Program-made: the position numbers and the translations under genes
In this document: piece after piece, positions 9,116-17,774 of the stretch
Position numbering within the stretch: position 1 is the stretch's first letter
Layout of the letters: each line of letters opens with the position of its first letter
The notes under the pieces: model-generated
Told to the model about the DNA's origin: nothing
What the model saw: the letters and a program-made list of their open reading frames with translations, nothing else
The model's database searches: none
Assembly: GCF_047549485.1 (NCBI RefSeq)
Contig: NZ_CP180191.1
Coordinates: 558,001 to 622,000 of the forward strand
Direction: 5' to 3'
From: Piscinibacterium candidicorallinum
GTDB lineage: Bacteria > Pseudomonadota > Gammaproteobacteria > Burkholderiales > Burkholderiaceae_C
DNA length: 64,000 nt

Positions 9116-9877
9116 CTACTTCGCCTTGCCCTGGGCCGCAACGCTGCCCAGCTTGCGCGCGACCTCGTCCGGGTCGCCCAGGTAGTAATGCTTGATCGGG
9201 CGCAGCTGGGCGTCCAGCTCATAGACGAGAGGCTGGGCCGTGGGGATGTTCAGCGCCACGATCTCCGCGTCGCCCATGCCGTCCAGGTGCTTGATGAGGG
9301 CGCGCAGGGAATTGCCGTGCGCGGTGATCAGCACGGACTTGCCCGCCTTCACGGCGGGTGCGATTTCTGCATTCCAGTAGGGGACGACCCGAGCCACGGT
9401 GTCCTTCAGGCATTCGGTCAGCGGCAGCTCACTCTTGTTGACACCTTGATAACGCCGGTCGTGCCAAGGCGCGTCCTTCGAAGCCTTGTCCAGTGCCGGG
9501 GGCGGCGTGTCGTAGCTGCGGCGCCAGATGTGCACCTGGTCTTCACCATACTTGGCGGCGGTTTCGCTTTTGTTCAGGCCGGCCAGCGCGCCATAGTGGC
9601 GTTCGTTCAGGCGCCAGTGCTTGGTCACCGGAATCCACATGCTGTCCAGCTCGTCGAGCACGGTGTAGCAGGTACGGATCGCGCGCTTGAGCACGGAGGT
9701 GTAGGCGCAGTCGAAGGCAAAGCCCTCGGCCTTGAGCAGCTTGCCGGCGGCCACGGCCTCTCGCCAGCCGTTTTCCGTGATGTCCACATCGACCCAGCCG
9801 GTGAAGCGGTTTTCGAGATTCCACTGGCTTTCGCCATGGCGCATCAGGACGATCTTGTGGGCAGCTTTCGTGGGCAT
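9116..9877 (-). CDS. gpmA: 2,3-bisphosphoglycerate-dependent phosphoglycerate mutase
   Basis: The 253-residue enzyme interconverts 3- and 2-phosphoglycerate in glycolysis and gluconeogenesis in the cytoplasm. The catalytic phospho-histidine motif LMRHGESQWN is near residue 14, followed by NRFTGW.DVDIT, the ERHYGALAGLNKSE substrate loop, and the second histidine region ITAHGNSLRAL. Length agrees with the dPGM family (about 250). An AGAGGAAAG ribosome site precedes the ATG. It lies between ctpA on the same strand and a divergent rhodanese gene. Confidence 0.97.
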   Translation of the reverse strand: MPTKAAHKIVLMRHGESQWNLENRFTGWVDVDITENGWREAVAAGKLLKAEGFAFDCAYTSVLKRAIRTCYTVLDELDSMWIPVTKHWRLNERHYGALAGLNKSETAAKYGEDQVHIWRRSYDTPPPALDKASKDAPWHDRRYQGVNKSELPLTECLKDTVARVVPYWNAEIAPAVKAGKSVLITAHGNSLRALIKHLDGMGDAEIVALNIPTAQPLVYELDAQLRPIKHYYLGDPDEVARKLGSVAAQGKAK

Positions 9878-10034
9878 CTAGGGCTTTCCTCTAGGGGCTT
9901 GAAGTGCTCTCGACTGCGAAGGCGAGCACGTTGGAAACCTATACTGCGCGCCAGTTTATCGACCTGCGCGCGCCGCTTTCGGCGACTTGCGCCATCGCTG
10001 CGCAGCCGGGTGCCACCCTTGCCTGGGAGCCTTT

Positions 10035-10448
10035 GTGGATTTCATTACCAACAACATCCTGCTGATCGTCGTGGCCTTCCTATCGGGCGCCATGCTGCTG
10101 TGGCCGGCCCTGCGCCGCTCCGCAGGCGGCCCGAGCATCTCGGCCAATGAGGCCACCCAGCTGATGAACCGCGAGCATGCCGTGTTGCTGGATGTGCGCG
10201 AACAGGACGAATTCGACCGCGGTCACGTTCCCCAGGCCAAGCATGTGCCGCTTGAGAAACTCGCCGCCGACCCCAGCTTGGCAGGCAAGAAGGACAAGCC
10301 CGTGATCCTGATGTGCGCCACCGGGGCACGTTCGGCCAAGGCCGCAATTGCGCTGCGCAAGGCGGGCTACGAGAAGGTCTACAACCTGGACGGAGGGCTC
10401 AATGGCTGGACGACCGCCGGCCTGCCGACCGTCAAGAGTGCCTCCTGA
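10035..10448 (+). CDS. Membrane-anchored rhodanese-like protein
   Basis: The GTG at 10035 is preferred: it has a GGGAG site seven bases upstream and gives a protein starting with a hydrophobic segment (ITNNILLIVVAFLSGAMLLWP), a single membrane anchor. The rest is one rhodanese domain with DVREQDEFDRGHVPQA, the active-site loop CATGARSAKAA carrying the catalytic Cys, and the final YNLDGGLNGWT motif. Such proteins carry or transfer sulfane sulfur; the substrate here is not known. The gene begins a likely operon with grxC, secB and gpsA, an order common in Burkholderiales. Confidence 0.9.
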   Translation: MDFITNNILLIVVAFLSGAMLLWPALRRSAGGPSISANEATQLMNREHAVLLDVREQDEFDRGHVPQAKHVPLEKLAADPSLAGKKDKPVILMCATGARSAKAAIALRKAGYEKVYNLDGGLNGWTTAGLPTVKSAS

Positions 10449-10497
10449 AGGCGACACGGGGTCAAGCGCGCCGCCTGAATACACGCTGGAGCACAGC

Positions 10498-10755
10498 ATG
10501 CAAGCCGTCACCATGTACACCACCGCCGTTTGCCCCTACTGCCAGCGGGCCAAGATGCTGCTCAAGCAGCGCGGCGTGAGCGAGATCAACGAGATCCGCA
10601 TCGACACCGATCCGGCCCAGAAGGACCTCATGATCGAGAAGACCGGCCGGCGCACCGTGCCGCAGATCTTCGTCGGCGACACGCATGTGGGCGGTTGCGA
10701 CGACCTCTATGCACTGGACGGCAAGGGCGGTCTGGTGCCGCTGCTGGCCGGCTGA
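10498..10755 (+). CDS. grxC: Glutaredoxin 3
   Basis: The 85-residue protein is a dithiol glutaredoxin that reduces disulfides and glutathione mixed disulfides in the cytoplasm. It shows the CPYC active site at the end of the first strand, the TVPQIFVGD cis-proline loop and the GGCDDLYALD glutathione-binding turn. Size matches GrxC (about 83-88). The start at 10498 places the CPYC about residue 12, as in the family. It follows the rhodanese gene by 49 bases and precedes secB. Confidence 0.96.
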   Translation: MQAVTMYTTAVCPYCQRAKMLLKQRGVSEINEIRIDTDPAQKDLMIEKTGRRTVPQIFVGDTHVGGCDDLYALDGKGGLVPLLAG

Positions 10756-10772
10756 GGCCAGCACAAGCCAGC

Positions 10773-10836
10773 GCGCCGGGAGCGTTACACTCCGGCGCCG
10801 AGAGGGAAGGCTGCGGACAGACCCGCAGCCTTTTTT
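10773..10836 (+). terminator. Double hairpin with T-tract between grxC and secB
   Basis: A first stem pairs GCGCCGG (10773-10779) with CCGGCGC (10792-10798). A second stem pairs GGCTGCGG (10809-10816) with CCGCAGCC (10823-10830) and is followed by six T residues, the classic intrinsic terminator form. secB begins only 28 bases later, so the signal may be partial or secB may have its own promoter. Confidence 0.8.
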
Positions 10837-10863
10837 GTATCGAGGATCACTCAAGGAAGCACC

Positions 10864-11361
10864 ATGGCGCAGCAAGCCGAGCAGCAACCCGTATTCAACG
10901 TCACCCGCGTCTACCTGAAGGACCTGTCGGTCGAGATGCCCAATGCGCCCCAGATCTTCCTGGAGCAGGGTCAGCCGGCCACCAACGTGGAGCTGGGCGT
11001 GGCCGCCGAGGCGCTGCAGGACAACCACTATCTGGTGAGCACCAGCGCCACGATCACCACCAAGGTGGGCGACAAGACCCTGTATCTGGTTGAAGGCACC
11101 CAGTCGGGCATTTTCCAGATCGCCGGCGTCCCGGCCGACCAGATCCAGCCCCTGCTGGAGATCGTCTGCGCCGGCATCGTCTACCCCTACCTGCGCGCCA
11201 ACCTGGCCGACGCGATCACGCGCGCCAGCATGCCGCCGATCCACCTGACCGAAGTCAACTTCCAGGCCCTCTACGAGGCCAAGCTGCAGGCTCAGCAGGA
11301 GAACGACCAGCAGGCCGCCGGCGCCACCGCCGGCACGAGCGGTTCGATCACGCTGAACTGA
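10864..11361 (+). CDS. secB: Protein-export chaperone SecB
   Basis: SecB holds preproteins unfolded and passes them to SecA at the Sec translocon. The 165-residue acidic product has the family blocks FNVTRVYLKDLSVEMPNAP near the N-terminus, the central TLYLVEGTQSGIF region and the conserved YPYLRANLADAITRASMPPIHL-EVNF segment. The C-terminal tail is Gln/Ala-rich. An AAGGAAG ribosome site precedes the ATG. gpsA follows after 14 bases, as in many proteobacteria. Confidence 0.97.
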   Translation: MAQQAEQQPVFNVTRVYLKDLSVEMPNAPQIFLEQGQPATNVELGVAAEALQDNHYLVSTSATITTKVGDKTLYLVEGTQSGIFQIAGVPADQIQPLLEIVCAGIVYPYLRANLADAITRASMPPIHLTEVNFQALYEAKLQAQQENDQQAAGATAGTSGSITLN

Positions 11362-11375
11362 GTCGTACCCCGCGC

Positions 11376-12386
11376 ATGGCGATGAACCATCTCGTGGTGG
11401 TGGGCGCCGGCAGCTGGGGCACGGCACTGGCCATGGCGGCGCTGCGCAGCGCCGCCTTTTTTTCGTCTTCGGCCGATCAACCGCCCGCGCCACACGTCAC
11501 CCTGCTGGCGCGCGACGCCGCCCAGGCCGCCGCGATGCAGGCGCAGCGCGAGAACGCCCGCTATCTGTCCGGCATTGCCTTGCCGGCGGCGCTGAACGTT
11601 TCGGCCGATATCGCCGTGCTGCAAGACGCCAGCCTGGTGCTGCTCGTGACACCCTTTGCCGGTCTGCGCGAATGGTTCGAGCGCCTCGGCAGCCTCGGCC
11701 ATGCCGCGCCCGTGCTCTGGGCCGCCAAGGGCATGGATGCGCAGAGCGGCGAGATGGCCCACGAACTGGCCGCACGGCTGCTGCCCGGGCGGGCCTGTGG
11801 CGTCGTCTCAGGCCCCAGCTTTGCCAGCGAAGTGGCCCGCGGTCTGCCCTGCGCGCTGACCGTGGCCAGCAGCAGCGAGGCGCTGCAGCAGCTCGGCAGC
11901 CAGTGGCTGCACGGCAGCACCCTGCGGGTCTATCGCTCGGCCGACGTGATCGGCGTGGAGGTCGGCGGCGCGGTGAAGAACGTGATCGCCATTGCCACCG
12001 GCATGTGTGATGGCCTGAACCTGGGCCTGAATGCCCGCGCTGCGCTCATCACCCGCGGCCTGGCGGAGATGAGCCGCTTTGCCGTGGCCCTGGGCGCCAA
12101 GCCGGAAACCCTCGCCGGCCTCACGGGCCTGGGCGACTTGATTCTGACCGCGACGGGCGACCTGTCGCGCAACCGCCGTTATGGCCTCGAATTCGCCCGC
12201 GATGGGCACGCGCACGGCGGCTTTCTCGCCGAAGGCGCGCGCTGCGCCCGTGCGGTGCAGCACCGCGCCGCCGCGATCGGCATCGAAATGCCGATCACCG
12301 CCTGCGTGGCCGACATCGTGGAAGGTCGCCTCAGCCCCCCGGCCGCCGCGCAGCAGTTGCTCGCCCGCGCTGCCAGGGCGGAGTAG
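11376..12386 (+). CDS. gpsA: Glycerol-3-phosphate dehydrogenase [NAD(P)+]
   Basis: The 336-residue enzyme reduces dihydroxyacetone phosphate to sn-glycerol 3-phosphate for phospholipid synthesis. Visible motifs are the N-terminal NAD(P)-binding loop GAGSWGTALA, the SGPSFASEVA block, GGAVKNVIAIATGM with the catalytic Lys, and the TGLGDLILTATGDLSRNR signature. An insertion of about 15 residues (Ala/Ser/Pro-rich) follows the first loop before HVTLLARD. A second ATG lies six bases downstream and could also be the start. The gene is translationally close to secB. Confidence 0.96.
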   Translation: MAMNHLVVVGAGSWGTALAMAALRSAAFFSSSADQPPAPHVTLLARDAAQAAAMQAQRENARYLSGIALPAALNVSADIAVLQDASLVLLVTPFAGLREWFERLGSLGHAAPVLWAAKGMDAQSGEMAHELAARLLPGRACGVVSGPSFASEVARGLPCALTVASSSEALQQLGSQWLHGSTLRVYRSADVIGVEVGGAVKNVIAIATGMCDGLNLGLNARAALITRGLAEMSRFAVALGAKPETLAGLTGLGDLILTATGDLSRNRRYGLEFARDGHAHGGFLAEGARCARAVQHRAAAIGIEMPITACVADIVEGRLSPPAAAQQLLARAARAE

Positions 12387-12463
12387 GGCCGAGCAGGACA
12401 GTCGTCGGCGCACCGGCCTGGCGCAGTCGCACACGGATCACGCGCACCTGCGATGATCGGTCC

Positions 12464-13102
12464 ATGAACTCCGCAACCCCCAGTGCCGCCCTGGCGCCCG
12501 TGCCCCGCCGCATGGCCAGTATCGCCATCTACTGTGGCGCCTCGTCGGGGCATGATCCGCGCCACCTGGACGCCGCCCGCAACACCGGCCGGGCGCTGGC
12601 GCAGCGCGGCATTACGGTCGTGTACGGCGGTGGCCGCGTGGGCATGATGGGCGCGCTGGCGGACGCCACACTCTCGGCCGGCGGCCGCGTGATCGGTGTG
12701 ATCCCGCAGCGCCTGATGGAGCGCGAGGCCGCGCACCGCGAGCTGACCGAGCTGCACGTCGTGCCCGACATGCATACCCGCAAGGCCAAGATGGCCGCGC
12801 TGGCCGAGGGCTTCATTGCCCTGCCCGGCGGAATCGGCACCTATGACGAGCTGTTCGAAATCCTGACCTGGCTGCAGCTGGGCTACCACCGCCTGCCCGT
12901 GGGTGTGCTGAACGTGGCCGGCTATTTCGACCCCCTGCTGGCGATGCTGGACCGCACCGTGTCCGAGGGATTCCTCAGCCCCGCGACCCGCGCCATGCTT
13001 CTCGCGGCCGACGAGCTACCGGATCTGCTGACCCAGATGGAACGATTCCTGCCGGCAGACGCCGAGGCTTGGCTTGCGGCCAAGCTGCGGCAGGAGCCTT
13101 GA
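12464..13102 (+). CDS. LOG family protein (TIGR00730; nucleotide 5'-monophosphate phosphoribohydrolase type)
   Basis: The 212-residue protein contains both LOG signatures: GGGRVGMMG for phosphate binding and PGGIGTYDE with the catalytic Glu. Family members cleave the N-glycosidic bond of cytokinin nucleotides or AMP-like substrates; the in vivo bacterial role is often unclear. The first 20 residues are Ala/Pro-rich and lie before the conserved SIAIYCGASSG start, so the Met at 12512 might be the true start. It follows gpsA by 77 bases. Confidence 0.9.
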   Translation: MNSATPSAALAPVPRRMASIAIYCGASSGHDPRHLDAARNTGRALAQRGITVVYGGGRVGMMGALADATLSAGGRVIGVIPQRLMEREAAHRELTELHVVPDMHTRKAKMAALAEGFIALPGGIGTYDELFEILTWLQLGYHRLPVGVLNVAGYFDPLLAMLDRTVSEGFLSPATRAMLLAADELPDLLTQMERFLPADAEAWLAAKLRQEP

Positions 13103-13232
13103 TGCACACACTTTCGGTCATGTGTAGGTCAAGAAAAACCGCCTTGAGACGCATAGTGGGCAAGCGAAAGCCAGCTTTTAAGCCAAGGAAATACGTTGAA
13201 TTCGGCCTTTTCATGAGAGGTTGACGTTGATC

Positions 13233-13937
13233 ATGAGTGCGCCCGTTTCTCGCCGGCTGGCTATGGCCGCCGCATTGTGTGTGTGGATTGCGGCGCCTGC
13301 TGTTCAGGCGCAATTGCCTGAGCTGAGCCATTCGTTCGTGCGGCCAGTGACCTTCGTGCCGCCGGAGCTGCCCGCTGACTTCGGCAAGCAGATGGCGGGC
13401 ACGGTGTTCACGCTCAGCCTGGTGGTGGACCCGTTCGGACGGGTGGAGCGCATCGAGGCACTGGAGCCGGCCAATCCTTTGCTGCGCAAGGCAATCGACG
13501 AGGTGGCGCGCTACTGGATGTTTCATCCGCAGGTGGATCGCGCGCGCTGTGAGACGGAGCCCGGCGCGGGCGTGATCCAGCTCGAATTCGCAGCCGGCGA
13601 GTCGCGGCCCCGCATGTGGATGAGCGTGCGGGCAGATCGCCCCGCTGCGGGCGAGGCGATGAAGCTTGTCGGACGCCCGCCGGTGCCGGAGTATCCGCGG
13701 TCGGCGTTGCAGGGTGGGGTGGCTGCGCAGGCCTATGCCACAGCGTTCAAGCAGGCGGATGGATCGGTCGCGGATATCAAGGTGCGCGCACTGGTCTCGC
13801 GCAATGCACCCCCGGGACGCGACTGGGGGTTTGAGCGCTCCGTCCGCACTGCGATGGCGCACTACCGATTCGAGCCGGACCCTGGCGCGCAGCCGATCTG
13901 CTTCATCGTGCCGTTTGCGTTTCGAATCGATCGCTGA
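13233..13937 (+). CDS. Exported protein with TonB-C-like repeats, function unknown
   Basis: The product of about 234 residues has a Sec signal peptide (cleavage near AVQAQ) and two segments that look like TonB C-terminal domains: one around GTVFTLSLVVDPFGRVERIEAL and LRKAIDEVARYWMFHP, a second around PVPEYPRSALQGGVAAQAY and FERSVRTAMAHYRFEP. Such stand-alone TonB-C-like exported proteins are common in betaproteobacteria; no ExbB/ExbD or TonB N-terminal anchor is present, so energy transduction is unlikely. An upstream TTG at 13227 or 13221 could also be used, because the GAGAGG site lies closer to it. Confidence 0.75.
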   Translation: MSAPVSRRLAMAAALCVWIAAPAVQAQLPELSHSFVRPVTFVPPELPADFGKQMAGTVFTLSLVVDPFGRVERIEALEPANPLLRKAIDEVARYWMFHPQVDRARCETEPGAGVIQLEFAAGESRPRMWMSVRADRPAAGEAMKLVGRPPVPEYPRSALQGGVAAQAYATAFKQADGSVADIKVRALVSRNAPPGRDWGFERSVRTAMAHYRFEPDPGAQPICFIVPFAFRIDR

Positions 13938-14061
13938 TCTACGTCGGAAAAGCATCATTTTCGGATGCGTTCGGACAGAACAACAAATCGGCTAGAACGA
14001 AACGCTGACATGCGGAAAGCCGTGGTCACGCTCTCGCATTTAGATTGATTTCGGACAGCAT

Positions 14062-14544
14062 TTATCCGCCTCCGACGTAACCCTGCTGCCGCCAGGCCTC
14101 AAACACCGCCACGGCCACGCTGTTGGACAGGTTCAGGCTGCGCTGTCCCGGCCGCATCGGCAGGCGCACGCGTTGCGCCACCGGAAAGGACTCGCGCAGC
14201 TCCACCGGAAGGCCGGCGGTTTCGGAGCCGAAGACGAGCCAGTCGCCCAGCGCAAACGTCACCTCGCCAAACGGGCGCGAGCCCTTGGTGGTGAAGGCGA
14301 ACAGTCGCTCCTCCGCCGGCTGGGCCGTGGCCAGAAAGCTGGGCCAGTCGGCATAGGTCTTCACCTCGGCGTACTCGTGATAGTCCAGCCCGGCGCGGCG
14401 CATGTAGCGGTCGTCCATGGAAAAGCCCAGTGGCTCGATCAGGTGCAGCGCGCAGCCGGTGTTGGCGCACAGGCGGATGACGTTGCCAGTGTTGGGCGGG
14501 ATTTCTGGGTGGGCGAGAACGACGTTGAGCAGGGGCGGGTTCAT
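14062..14544 (-). CDS. trmL: tRNA (cytidine(34)-2'-O)-methyltransferase TrmL
   Basis: This SpoU-family (SPOUT knot) enzyme 2'-O-methylates the wobble base of tRNA-Leu isoacceptors. Starting at 14544 gives 160 residues beginning LLNVVLAHPEIPPNTGNVIRLC, which matches the family start and length; an in-frame upstream start would add 18 unrelated residues. Motif 2 (LVFGSETAGLP) and motif 3 (RLPMRPGQRSLNLSNSVAV) make the SAM-binding knot. comF lies upstream on the same strand. Confidence 0.95.
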   Translation of the reverse strand: MNPPLLNVVLAHPEIPPNTGNVIRLCANTGCALHLIEPLGFSMDDRYMRRAGLDYHEYAEVKTYADWPSFLATAQPAEERLFAFTTKGSRPFGEVTFALGDWLVFGSETAGLPVELRESFPVAQRVRLPMRPGQRSLNLSNSVAVAVFEAWRQQGYVGGG

Positions 14545-14661
14545 GCAGAAAGCGGGCGCCGGCGGATAGGTGCCGGCGCGGCGCGCATTGTCGAGCAAGC
14601 TGGCGGCCAGGGCGTGGGACGATGCGCGTTGCGCGTTCGGCTGCGCCCGCGCCGGTGGACG

Positions 14662-15528
14662 TCAAGGCGTACGTGCGAGCGCCAACGCGGTCACGCTGGC
14701 CGCACCCGCCTTGCGCAGCACGCGGGCGGCTTCGAAGAGGGTCGCGCCGGTGGTCATCACGTCATCCACCAGCAGGAGGTGCAGGCCAGCCGCCTCGCGC
14801 TGTACGGCGAAGGCGCCGCGCACGTTGCGCTCGCGCTCGGTGAGCGGCAGCGCCATCTGGCTGGCGGTGTCGCGCGTGCGTGTGAGGGTCTGCCAGCAGG
14901 CCGGGCCCAGCGTGGGCGGCAGGCGCCGCACCAGCTCCCAGCTCTGGTTGTAGCCGCGGCTGCGCTCTCGGCTGGGTGACAGCGGGATGGGCAGGATGCG
15001 GTCAAAGTGCGCTGGCTCGGCGGCGGACGATGCCGCGAACGCCGCCTGGTCCCCAGGCAGTGCGTCGGCCAGCAGCGCGGCCAGAGGCGCCGCGAGCGCG
15101 GTGCGCTGCTTGAACTTGAGCGCCTGCACCAGCCGGTCGCCGGGCTCGGCGTAGTCAAAGGCCGCGTAGCTGGCGGCCACCGGCGGCGGCTCGCTCAGGC
15201 AGCGGCCGCAGCGCATGGCAGCGGGCTGCGGCGGGGTGTGTGGAGCTTGGCGTGATGCATCCTGCGGGGCCGCCGCAGGCATGCCCGTATCGGCGGCTTG
15301 TGACTCGTCTGCCGTAGCCGCTGCGGCGAGCGCCGCGGTCAGCGGCAGGGCGCAGCCCACGCAGCGCAGGCGCGGCCGGTTCAGCCGGTGCTCGCAGTCC
15401 GCGCAGATCCAGCCCACGCAGGGCGTCGCGCAGCCGGGGCAGCGGTGGCCGGACAGAAACGCCGCCAGCCGGGCGAACGCGCCAGGGTGCGATGTGGCGC
15501 GGGCGGGGGTAGACGCAGCCGGGTTCAT
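14662..15528 (-). CDS. comF: ComF family phosphoribosyltransferase-like protein
   Basis: The product of 288 residues has an N-terminal zinc-ribbon (CPGCATPCVGWICADC and CVGC) and a C-terminal PRTase fold with the PRPP-loop motif LLLVDDVMTTGATLFEAA. ComF is needed for DNA uptake in Bacillus, but in proteobacteria its role is less certain. An Ala/Gln/Thr-rich insertion of about 45 residues interrupts the region between the zinc ribbon and the CGRCL motif. The ATG at 15528 starts MNPAAS; a longer frame extends upstream to 15699 but adds no family sequence. Confidence 0.9.
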   Translation of the reverse strand: MNPAASTPARATSHPGAFARLAAFLSGHRCPGCATPCVGWICADCEHRLNRPRLRCVGCALPLTAALAAAATADESQAADTGMPAAAPQDASRQAPHTPPQPAAMRCGRCLSEPPPVAASYAAFDYAEPGDRLVQALKFKQRTALAAPLAALLADALPGDQAAFAASSAAEPAHFDRILPIPLSPSRERSRGYNQSWELVRRLPPTLGPACWQTLTRTRDTASQMALPLTERERNVRGAFAVQREAAGLHLLLVDDVMTTGATLFEAARVLRKAGAASVTALALARTP

Positions 15529-15937
15529 GCAATCGCGTTTAGGTGGCAGGGGCGACCAGTGTTGCGGCGAAACCTGCGCGCGCCAATCGCCGGAGTGCGT
15601 GGTGCCGGGCATTGGCGCTGAACCGAACGACGTAGCACATGCCGGTAGCGGCGTGCAGACCGCCGCCACGCGGATGCGGCGGGATGCGCGATGAGACATG
15701 TCCAGAAGCCGCTCTGGTCAGCGGAAGGCACAATAGTGAGCGCACGCTCGCATCTCTGGCGAATACACTTTTCATGCGTCTGCCGCAGCGTGTTCGCGCC
15801 ACGGGCCACTGCCGCCTACGGGTTCGAACCGCGACGTTTGCGGCCCCCGGGGCCGCGGCGGCAGCGCCGGCGATACCCGTGCCGCGCCCGAGCCGCCATC
15901 TTGCCCAACCCAGTCCAGAACGCAGTGACCGCGCCCC
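15529..15937. other. 409-base divergent spacer between comF and the bioC-like gene
   Basis: The spacer is the shared upstream region of two divergent genes. Open frames run through it but show no family sequence, and I see no RNA gene or strong hairpin. It should hold both promoters; no clear -35/-10 pair could be assigned. Confidence 0.5.
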
Positions 15938-16921
15938 GTGCCTGACAGCCCACATTCCAGCCTGCCCGCAGACCCGGACCAGACGCCGGAGGCGCGCCGC
16001 CTGCCGCTGGATTCGAATGCGGTGCAGCGGCAGTTCGCCCGGCAGGCGCGTCGCACCGGCTCGAGCCGCCCCTGGCTCTATGGCGAGGTCGCCAAGCGCA
16101 TGCAGGAGCGGCTGGACTACATCCGCGTGGCACCCGCGGCGCTGGCGGACGCCGGCTGCGGCGCCGGGGAGGATCTGGCAGCGCTGGCCGAGCGCTATGC
16201 CGACTGCAGGCAACTGACCGGTCTGGACATCGCGCCCGATCGTGCTGCCCAGGCCCGCGCCCGCCTTCAGCCCGGCGGTCTGCGCGGACTGCTGGGTAAG
16301 CTGCGCTCGAATCGCGGCATCGAGATCCAAACAGCGGACTTTTCGCTGGCTGCACTGCCCGCGGGCAGCCAGCAACTGGTGTGGAGCAATTGCGCGCTGC
16401 ATTGGAGCGGCGCGCCGGACGCCACGCTCAAGCAGTGGTCGCAATGGCTGGCGCCCGAGGGGCTGCTGATGTTCAGCGTCTTCGGACCGGACACCTTTCG
16501 CGAGGTGCGGCAGGCCGCGCGCGAGGCCGGGCTGGGCGCGATGACCCTGGAGTTTGTCGATCTTCACGATTACGGCGACATGCTGGTTGCCGCCGGCATG
16601 GCCACGCCCGTGATGGACGCCGAAGTGCTGACGCTGAGCTACTCCTCGCCCGAGGCGCTGCTGGCGGAACTCCGCACCCTGGGCGGCAATGCGCACAGCC
16701 GCCGCGCCGGGGCGCTGATTTCGAGGAGCCGCTGGCAGAGGTTTCTGAATGCGTTGGCTGCGCAGCATGATCCAGCGCTGGGCGGCATCCCGCTCACGGT
16801 GGAAGTGGTCTACGGCCACGCCTTCAAGCCGCAGCCCCGACCGGCGCGCGGCCCGGCGGGCGTGAGCACCGTGCCGCTGGACCAGCTCACGGCCTCGCTC
16901 AAGCGCAGGCCGGGAGGCTGA
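15938..16921 (+). CDS. bioC: BioC-like SAM-dependent methyltransferase
   Basis: The 327-residue class I methyltransferase has an N-terminal FARQARRTG...YGEVAKRMQERL block, the SAM-binding motif DAGCGAGEDL, the SNCALHW motif after it, and LMFSVFGPDTFREVR, which is typical of BioC-like proteins of betaproteobacteria. BioC methylates malonyl-ACP to start biotin synthesis. No other bio gene is next to it, and the homologous NDUFAF5/hydroxylase-type proteins share these motifs, so the precise function is not certain. The start is a GTG without a strong ribosome site. Confidence 0.75.
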   Translation: MPDSPHSSLPADPDQTPEARRLPLDSNAVQRQFARQARRTGSSRPWLYGEVAKRMQERLDYIRVAPAALADAGCGAGEDLAALAERYADCRQLTGLDIAPDRAAQARARLQPGGLRGLLGKLRSNRGIEIQTADFSLAALPAGSQQLVWSNCALHWSGAPDATLKQWSQWLAPEGLLMFSVFGPDTFREVRQAAREAGLGAMTLEFVDLHDYGDMLVAAGMATPVMDAEVLTLSYSSPEALLAELRTLGGNAHSRRAGALISRSRWQRFLNALAAQHDPALGGIPLTVEVVYGHAFKPQPRPARGPAGVSTVPLDQLTASLKRRPGG

Positions 16922-17190
16922 TCGACGTGGGATCGGCTGCGGCAGGCTGCCGCAGCAGCGGCGCAGAATCGTTGCCGAAACACCATTTAGGTCGGAATTG
17001 ACCGGCAGCCCTTAGGGTGCGACGACTCGCCCCCGGTGAGCCGTCACGCGCGCCTGCCTATAATTTCGGGTTGGTGCATTCGGCTGATGATTTGAGCCAA
17101 GTCAGCAACTGCGGCCTCGGGTTTGCCCAGGCGCGGGTTGTTTGATCTGGCGCAGATGAGTGGCCATGTGGATTCAGGCGGATCGCGGAG

Positions 17191-17718
17191 ATGGCGCAGA
17201 CAGTCGAGATGCCGCCCCGGGTGTCGGACCCGCAGGACAGCGCGCAGGCGCCGGTCGGCCGGGTGAGTCGCTGGGAGCTTCGGCGCAATGTCTCGATGTC
17301 GCCGCGGGCACTGGCCGCCGTGCTGGGCTCGATGGTGCTGCTGTCGCTGGTGATCGCGGTCTGGTTCTGGATTGCCGGTGCGCCGTTTGTTTTGCTGTTT
17401 GCCGGCATCGAGCTGCTGGCGGTGTGTATGGCCTTCGTGGTCTACAGCCGCCATGCGCTGGATGGCGAGACGGTCAGCCTGGAGGGCGACGAGGTCGTCG
17501 TGCAGGTGCGCCGATCCCGCAGTGTGACCGAGCGCCGCTTCAAGCGGCTCTGGGTGCGTGTGCAGGAAGACCGCGTGCAGGATGCGGGGCTGGTGCCCCG
17601 ATACCGTTTGCAGCTGGGGCTGCATGCGGACTGGGTAGAGGTAGGCCGCTATTTGTCGGAGCCGCGCAAGGCGCAGTTTGCGCATGAGCTGCGAGTGGCA
17701 CTGGCGGCAACGAGATAG
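17191..17718 (+). CDS. DUF2244 membrane protein
   Basis: The 175-residue protein has two closely spaced membrane helices at about residues 45-90, followed by a soluble domain beginning ALDGETVSL and containing the W-R/E pattern of DUF2244. Function is unknown. DUF2244 proteins are regularly encoded just upstream of cytochrome c oxidase subunit II in proteobacteria, as here (coxB starts 56 bases downstream), which suggests a link to oxidase assembly or respiration. Confidence 0.85.
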   Translation: MAQTVEMPPRVSDPQDSAQAPVGRVSRWELRRNVSMSPRALAAVLGSMVLLSLVIAVWFWIAGAPFVLLFAGIELLAVCMAFVVYSRHALDGETVSLEGDEVVVQVRRSRSVTERRFKRLWVRVQEDRVQDAGLVPRYRLQLGLHADWVEVGRYLSEPRKAQFAHELRVALAATR

Positions 17719-17774
17719 AAGCTGGTTCGGACCAGCTGCAGTGCGATAGAAGATCCAACCACCTTGGGGATGGC